From: Rhodovulum adriaticum
Lineage (GTDB): Bacteria > Pseudomonadota > Alphaproteobacteria > Rhodobacterales > Rhodobacteraceae
Assembly (NCBI RefSeq): GCF_004345735.1
Contig: NZ_SLXL01000013.1
Location: forward strand, 1-64,000
Direction: 5' to 3'
DNA: 64,000 nucleotides
Shown here piece by piece: positions 62,252-64,000 of this stretch (position 1 is its first letter; every line of letters starts with the position of its first letter). The translations under genes were made by a program, and so were the position numbers. The notes under the pieces are model-generated. The model searched no databases, was not told the DNA's origin, and worked only from the letters and a program-made list of their open reading frames with translations.

Positions 62252-62286
62252 TTCTGGTATTACTCTCGCAATCTTCAAGGGTTTGA

Positions 62287-62676
62287 TTGTTGGGGTGGCT
62301 TAATTTGCCTAACGAAACGGATAAAGTGAAGGGTCGAGTTGAAGACCTTGTGAGGTCTCGCGGTTACTCCGAGGCAGAATTCTCTGAATTGACTAACTCA
62401 AAAATTCTAATTGGCTGCTCTAGAGCAACGGAGTATCTCTCTGCGGCGAAGACAGCAAAAAAACACGGTATTGGCGCCAAGAAGCGGCATAGAATTGCGC
62501 GAGGTTCCAAAACTGTAAGGGACCAGGCGGAGAAGAGGGCTGAATACGGATTAAGGAAGGGATACTTTCGGAATATAGGTGATTTGCGAGTTTATCTGGA
62601 AGGTTATGTGCGGGAAAAGTGCTTGAAGGTTCTGGCCGATCCAATCGAGCGAGATGCTAAGGAAAGAACTAAATGA
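62287..62676 (+). CDS. Unrecognised small protein, first gene of AT-rich cassette
   Basis: A 129-residue protein starting at a TTG (62287); other in-frame TTG codons at 62290 and 62305 are alternatives. It is charged and mainly helical, with a lysine/arginine-rich centre (KTAKKHGIGAKKRHRIARGSK, about residues 57-77), no signal peptide and no membrane segment. I do not recognise a family. The basic patch could bind nucleic acid. Base composition is clearly lower in GC than neighbouring genes, and it overlaps the next gene by ATGA, indicating an acquired two-gene unit. Confidence 0.6.
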   Translation: MLGWLNLPNETDKVKGRVEDLVRSRGYSEAEFSELTNSKILIGCSRATEYLSAAKTAKKHGIGAKKRHRIARGSKTVRDQAEKRAEYGLRKGYFRNIGDLRVYLEGYVREKCLKVLADPIERDAKERTK

Positions 62677-63080
62677 CACAAGTTCCGGTAACGCCAAATA
62701 AAAGGCGCGCAAATAAGGATGAATCTGAGCGTCACAAGCTCTTGGTTGAGTTGCCAAAGGTCGGGATTACGGTTGTCGCATTTTTCGCGACTACTAGCGC
62801 CTTGATTCTTCGTTTATCTCCTGATTCTGGAATAGTGCCTCAGTTTTATCTTAGGGCGATCTTTTTCCTGGGAATTTTTTTGACCCTTTGGATGTTTATT
62901 CGAGCTTATGGGTATATAGCGGAGGTCACGCAAAATGTCGGAAAAAGCTGTAGCGATAAGGAGCGTGAAGACAAATTTGATCATCTGATGGCAGAAGACT
63001 ATCTTAAGTTTAAAAGGGCATTGGAGGCCTGTGTGCTATCGTGGATTATTATATTGCTCATATTCGTTCTATTCGCTTAG
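62673..63080 (+). CDS. Unrecognised three-helix membrane protein, second gene of AT-rich cassette
   Basis: A 135-residue protein. It has a short charged cytoplasmic start (about residues 1-28) and membrane helices at about 30-48 and 56-78. A soluble loop of about 35 charged residues follows (NVGKSCSDKEREDKFDHLMAEDYLKFKRA), then a final helix at about 118-135 that ends at the C-terminus. I know no clear family; small SLATT-type effectors have a broadly similar size and layout, but no motif supports that. Low GC content and ATGA overlap with the first gene suggest joint function and recent transfer. Confidence 0.6.
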   Translation: MTQVPVTPNKRRANKDESERHKLLVELPKVGITVVAFFATTSALILRLSPDSGIVPQFYLRAIFFLGIFLTLWMFIRAYGYIAEVTQNVGKSCSDKEREDKFDHLMAEDYLKFKRALEACVLSWIIILLIFVLFA

Positions 63081-63174
63081 GGATTTAATTGCTTAAGAAA
63101 ATTATATTTCTGTATTCTTATGTAATGCTCGGTGTTTCTGCGGGCCATAAGTGTGCGCCCTCTAACTCCCCCCC

Positions 63175-64000
63175 TCACGGCCTTTCGAACCGCCACGCGA
63201 TGCGCTGTCCCGGGTTGGCGCGGATCGCCGCGATCATGTGGTCGAAGCGGTCCGTCATCCCGAAACCCGCCAGCCGGGCGCGGGCGGACTGCACCCCGGC
63301 GATAAGATCCTTGTCGCGCATCCGGGTGCAGGCGGCGCGGACCAGGGCGGCGGCGTCGGGGGGCTTGCGGCAGAAAAAGATCATCGTGCTGTCGGGGCAG
63401 GGGGCCAGGGGCACGAAATGATCGGCCAGCCGTTCCATCTGCGCGGCGATCCAGGGTTGGCGCCAGTGGAAATAGTCCTGCTGAATCACCAGCGCCCCCC
63501 CGGCGATCAGCGCCGGGTAGAAGGTTTGCGACATCCGGTCGATGGCCTCGGTCGATTTGCAGGCGTCCAGCACCAGAATCTCGATCGGGCCGCCATGCCA
63601 GCCGTTTTCCTCGATCTCGCCGGGGTGCAGGGTGACCCGGTCCGACCAGGGCGACAGTAGGGCCTGCGCCACGGGCAGGATGTCGCGGCCGCGGAACGGC
63701 GGGATGCCGGCCGGTTGCAGCACTCGCTTTTTCACGCCGCTGGTGGCGGTAAAGCGGTCGTAGCCATGGATCGGCGCGCCATGCCCGGCCTGGCGCTGCC
63801 CCTCGGCCAGGCAGGCGGTGGACCCGCCCGCGAAACACCCCAGATCCACGATCGCGCCGCGCCCCTGCGCCCAGTCCCGCGCGGCCCAGAAATACAGCTT
63901 GCGCTCTGTCTCGCTCAGCATGCTGGGCACCTTGCGCGCCACACCCAGTGAGGTGGGGGCGATGGCCTCCCACGGGGCGGCGGCAAAACGCGCGCGGATA
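63175..64000 (-). CDS. Class I methyltransferase-like protein, 5' end beyond window
   Basis: The minus-strand frame is open to the window edge; its start lies outside. The visible part (about 275 codons) has an S-adenosylmethionine-binding motif (GAIVDLGCFAGGSTACL), a following acidic region (LHPGEIEENG) and LVLDACKSTEAIDRM. These resemble TylF/macrocin-type or glycosyltransferase-associated methyltransferases. It is a high-GC gene of resident composition, so the AT-rich cassette ends just downstream of its 3' end. Substrate unknown. Confidence 0.65.
   Translation of the reverse strand, partial: IRARFAAAPWEAIAPTSLGVARKVPSMLSETERKLYFWAARDWAQGRGAIVDLGCFAGGSTACLAEGQRQAGHGAPIHGYDRFTATSGVKKRVLQPAGIPPFRGRDILPVAQALLSPWSDRVTLHPGEIEENGWHGGPIEILVLDACKSTEAIDRMSQTFYPALIAGGALVIQQDYFHWRQPWIAAQMERLADHFVPLAPCPDSTMIFFCRKPPDAAALVRAACTRMRDKDLIAGVQSARARLAGFGMTDRFDHMIAAIRANPGQRIAWRFERP

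Noticed and set aside
62673-63080. Assignment of the membrane protein to the SLATT effector family
   Set aside because: Size and helix layout are only broadly similar; no family motif was identified.
1-64000. CRISPR arrays, rRNA, tRNA genes
   Set aside because: No regularly spaced repeats and no tRNA or rRNA-like segments were recognised by eye on either strand.

Overview
The window is GC-rich, tightly packed DNA with many ATGA/TGATG stop-start overlaps. Gene content points to an alphaproteobacterium, most likely Rhodobacterales (Roseobacter/Paracoccaceae type). It carries a class I lysyl-tRNA synthetase, EttA, several PotABCD-type and polar amino acid ABC importers, RpiR/DeoR/LysR regulators, a BKACE enzyme and a two-gene BadF/DUF2229 activase pair. 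No rRNA, tRNA or CRISPR array was seen. Assignments rest on motif recognition in translated sequence; no database search was run.

Layout. (1) 1-609: two IS3-type insertion sequences, one inserted into the transposase of the other. (2) 631-9474: a LysR regulator divergent from a polyamine-type ABC importer that runs into a class III aminotransferase, a BKACE (beta-keto acid cleavage) enzyme, a GNAT acetyltransferase and an acetylpolyamine amidohydrolase. This looks like one uptake-and-degradation operon. (3) 9512-15196: a minus-strand block of two enoyl-CoA hydratases and an ADP-forming acyl-CoA synthetase, plus two RpiR regulators. (4) 14261-19920: a polar amino acid ABC importer with a C45-type amide hydrolase and an RpiR regulator, divergent from a glutamate dehydrogenase. 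The gap between them holds a perfect TGCAAA-N3-TTTGCA palindrome. (5) 20219-28952: a DeoR regulator, a PLP enzyme/kinase pair resembling the hydroxylysine or ethanolamine-phosphate phospho-lyase system, and a second PotABCD-type importer followed by an SDR and a cysteine hydrolase. A degenerate copy of the palindrome lies between the kinase and the importer.

(6) 29196-34843: a complete RND tripartite efflux system. (7) 34840-39511: a VWA/solute-binding fusion, an XpaC-like protein and a second binding-protein-like gene in one operon, with a good Pho-box candidate upstream, divergent from a PstS-like phosphate-binding lipoprotein. (8) 39725-45706: a metallophosphoesterase overlapping a 1,120-residue BadF-type activase/DUF2229 protein and its partner. 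(9) 45833-50613: an MMPL exporter, a LolA-like protein and an outer-membrane barrel, closed by a terminator; the exporter start lies in a fresh 138-bp tandem duplication. (10) 50622-55623: a dihaem cytochrome, a PhoX-type phosphatase, a small cytochrome c and a CHAD protein. (11) 55688-62186: housekeeping genes lysK, terB-like, a short pyrophosphatase-like gene, dacB, nadD and ettA. (12) 62200-63130: a distinctly AT-rich two-gene cassette of unknown function, then a methyltransferase-like gene cut by the window edge.

The first 29 kb reads as a set of nitrogen-compound scavenging modules: importer, deacylase or deacetylase, aminotransferase or dehydrogenase, CoA enzymes. The 34-56 kb stretch has a phosphate theme (PstS-like, PhoX, CHAD, Pho-box candidates). 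The most unusual elements are the AT-rich cassette at 62287-63080, the VWA/XpaC/binding-protein operon without TelA, and the BKACE/amidohydrolase operon.
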